Part shown: positions 9,613 through 10,762 of the stretch, one piece after another | How positions within the stretch are numbered: position 1 is the stretch's first letter | How the letters are laid out: each line of letters starts with the position of its first letter | Origin: Acidimicrobiia bacterium | Lineage (GTDB): Bacteria > Actinomycetota > Acidimicrobiia > Acidimicrobiales > JACDCH01 | Length of the DNA: 10,762 bases | Assembly: GCA_013694495.1 (NCBI GenBank) | Contig: JACDCH010000129.1 | Location: forward strand, 1-10,762 | Direction of reading: 5' to 3' | The notes under the pieces: model-generated | The model's input: only the letters and a program-made list of their open reading frames with translations | Database searches by the model: none | Told to the model about the DNA's origin: nothing | Made by a program: the position numbers and the translations under genes

Positions 9613-10762
9613 TCAGCGGAACCAGGGGTGATCGAGGAGGAAGGCGCGGCGCGACGAGCGGGCCGTCGTGAAGCCGAGGTTCGTGTCGGCGAGCGGGCCG
9701 AGGCGGCCGAGGGCCTCCTCGCGTGCGCCTTGCCGCTCCTCGGGCGTGAAGCGGCAGGGAGCGGCCACGGTCGACAGGTCGAGGCCGTGGAGGTCGGCGG
9801 CGTTGCCGCCGAGGACGCGCTGCTTCAGCGCCGGCGTGAGGGCGGGGTAGCCGAACCGCTCCTGGAACTCGGCGGTGATCTCGAAGGCCCGGAAGGCGTC
9901 GATCTGGTCCTGGGGCGAGCCGTACCAGATGGAGTCGGTGCCCCAGAGGAGCCGGTCCGGCCCGACGGCCAGCAGCACCTTGCCCAGCACGTGGGCGGCG
10001 GCGTCGGGGTCGGTGAGGACCAGCTTCCACGTCGAACCCAGCTCGCAGTACACGTTCGTACGCGGTCCGATGCCGGCGTCGCGCAGTGAGCGGACGAGCC
10101 GGTCGACGCCGCCGCCGTCCTCCGCGAACGCTCCCTCCGGTTCGCCCGACTCGAAACCGGAGTGGTAGGCGAGGAACCGGACGTCGGGGTGGGCGGCGGC
10201 GGCCGGGCCCAGGTCGCGAGGATCGGCCCCGAGGCCGAGGTGCACGGCGACCACCGAGGGTCCGTCGCCGGAAGCGGCCAGGGCCTCGACCTGCCCGAGG
10301 AAGGCGGCGCCCCGGTCGTCGAGGAACGAGTAGCCGCCGCCGGTGTGGACGTAGGTCTTCCACGCCACCAGCTGGTGCTCGGCCGCCAGCGCGGCCATGC
10401 GGTCGAGGGTGTCGCCGAGCTCACCGACCTGCGGGAAGGCCTCGCCCTGGAGGAGCACCCGCCCGTCGCCGCACAACGCCTGGGCCAGCCGGCGGGCCTC
10501 CTCCATCTTGGCGATCGACATCGGGTGGTCGTCGGCCACGATCGGGAGGGCCGACAGCACGGCGACGGACGTGTCGGACGAGTTCAGGACCAGGTCGGCC
10601 CAGCGGTCGATGGTGAAGCACAGGCCGGCGTCGTCGCCGCAGGACGCCTGCGGGAACCCGCCGCCGAAGCCGGCGGTGTCGGGGTCGAGGAAGTGGGTCT
10701 GGACGTCGACCACCACCTCGCCCGCGGCCGGGCCCAGCGTGTCGTCGGCCGCGGTCGTGTCG
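9613..10762 (-). CDS. Amidohydrolase family protein (5'-truncated at window edge)
   Basis: This is a TIM-barrel, metal-dependent hydrolase or decarboxylase of the amidohydrolase-2 (ACMSD-like) type. A GTG at 10716-10714 would give 367 residues, but the frame stays open to 10762 with plausible residues (AADDTLGPAAGE before VVVDVQTH). The true start therefore probably lies outside the window, perhaps with a signal or Tat-type leader. Counting from that GTG, likely metal or active-site residues are H8 (DVQTH), H159 (VAVHLGLG), H185 (LAYHSGFE) and D261 (LLWGTDSIWYG); K119 or so lies in WKTYVHTG. The first position of the usual HxH is Gln6, not His. The segment after the barrel (about 320-367, ending FLLDHPWFR) is a C-terminal extension. 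The substrate is unknown. It converges on the M18 gene, with a 15-base gap and no clear terminator. Confidence 0.85.
   Translation of the reverse strand, partial: DTTAADDTLGPAAGEVVVDVQTHFLDPDTAGFGGGFPQASCGDDAGLCFTIDRWADLVLNSSDTSVAVLSALPIVADDHPMSIAKMEEARRLAQALCGDGRVLLQGEAFPQVGELGDTLDRMAALAAEHQLVAWKTYVHTGGGYSFLDDRGAAFLGQVEALAASGDGPSVVAVHLGLGADPRDLGPAAAAHPDVRFLAYHSGFESGEPEGAFAEDGGGVDRLVRSLRDAGIGPRTNVYCELGSTWKLVLTDPDAAAHVLGKVLLAVGPDRLLWGTDSIWYGSPQDQIDAFRAFEITAEFQERFGYPALTPALKQRVLGGNAADLHGLDLSTVAAPCRFTPEERQGAREEALGRLGPLADTNLGFTTARSSRRAFLLDHPWFR

Noticed and set aside
9606..9619. Small inverted repeat CCGC/GCGG in the convergent gap between the M18 and amidohydrolase genes
   Set aside because: It is only a 4-bp stem overlapping the amidohydrolase stop codon, too weak to call a bidirectional terminator.

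Overview
The window is GC-rich DNA with dense genes and a strong G/C preference at third codon positions. It has GTG starts, a bacterial-type two-subunit NADPH glutamate synthase and a Thr/Pro-rich linker behind a membrane anchor. Together these suggest an actinobacterial chromosome. Acidimicrobiia is my best guess, mainly from the T-rich linker style and the gene set; no rRNA or marker gene here proves it.

Layout from left to right. Positions 1-188 hold no gene but carry a structured intergenic repeat (43-180). On the minus strand follow, in reverse order of transcription, a small DUF3592-like membrane protein (189-605), gltD (628-2127), a second copy of the repeat (2183-2322) in the gltB-gltD gap, and gltB (2326-6891). 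The 190-base region upstream of gltB holds competing GC-rich hairpins (6979-7037) and a five-fold G-tract repeat (7044-7073). Next on the minus strand is a membrane-anchored, probably extracytoplasmic seven-bladed beta-propeller protein (7082-8317). It is divergent, by only 50 bases, from an M18 aminopeptidase on the plus strand (8368-9597). The aminopeptidase converges, with a 15-base gap, on a metal-dependent amidohydrolase on the minus strand (9613-10762). That reading frame stays open to the right edge, so the gene is 5'-truncated here.

Function. GltB and GltD together make the glutamate synthase (GOGAT) that turns 2-oxoglutarate and glutamine into two glutamates with NADPH, the assimilation half of the GS/GOGAT cycle. 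The DUF3592 gene starts 22 bases after gltD and is probably cotranscribed with it. The propeller, peptidase and amidohydrolase have no evident link to nitrogen assimilation; they look like ordinary neighbours.

The window is mostly conventional metabolism. I see no CRISPR array, transposase, integrase, tRNA, rRNA or defence system. The most interesting signal is the pair of intergenic repeats. Each lies a few bases downstream of a stop codon, each contains the same hairpins in the same order, and in each a constant 20-nt core is closed by a 6-bp stem whose sequence differs between copies with fully compensating changes.
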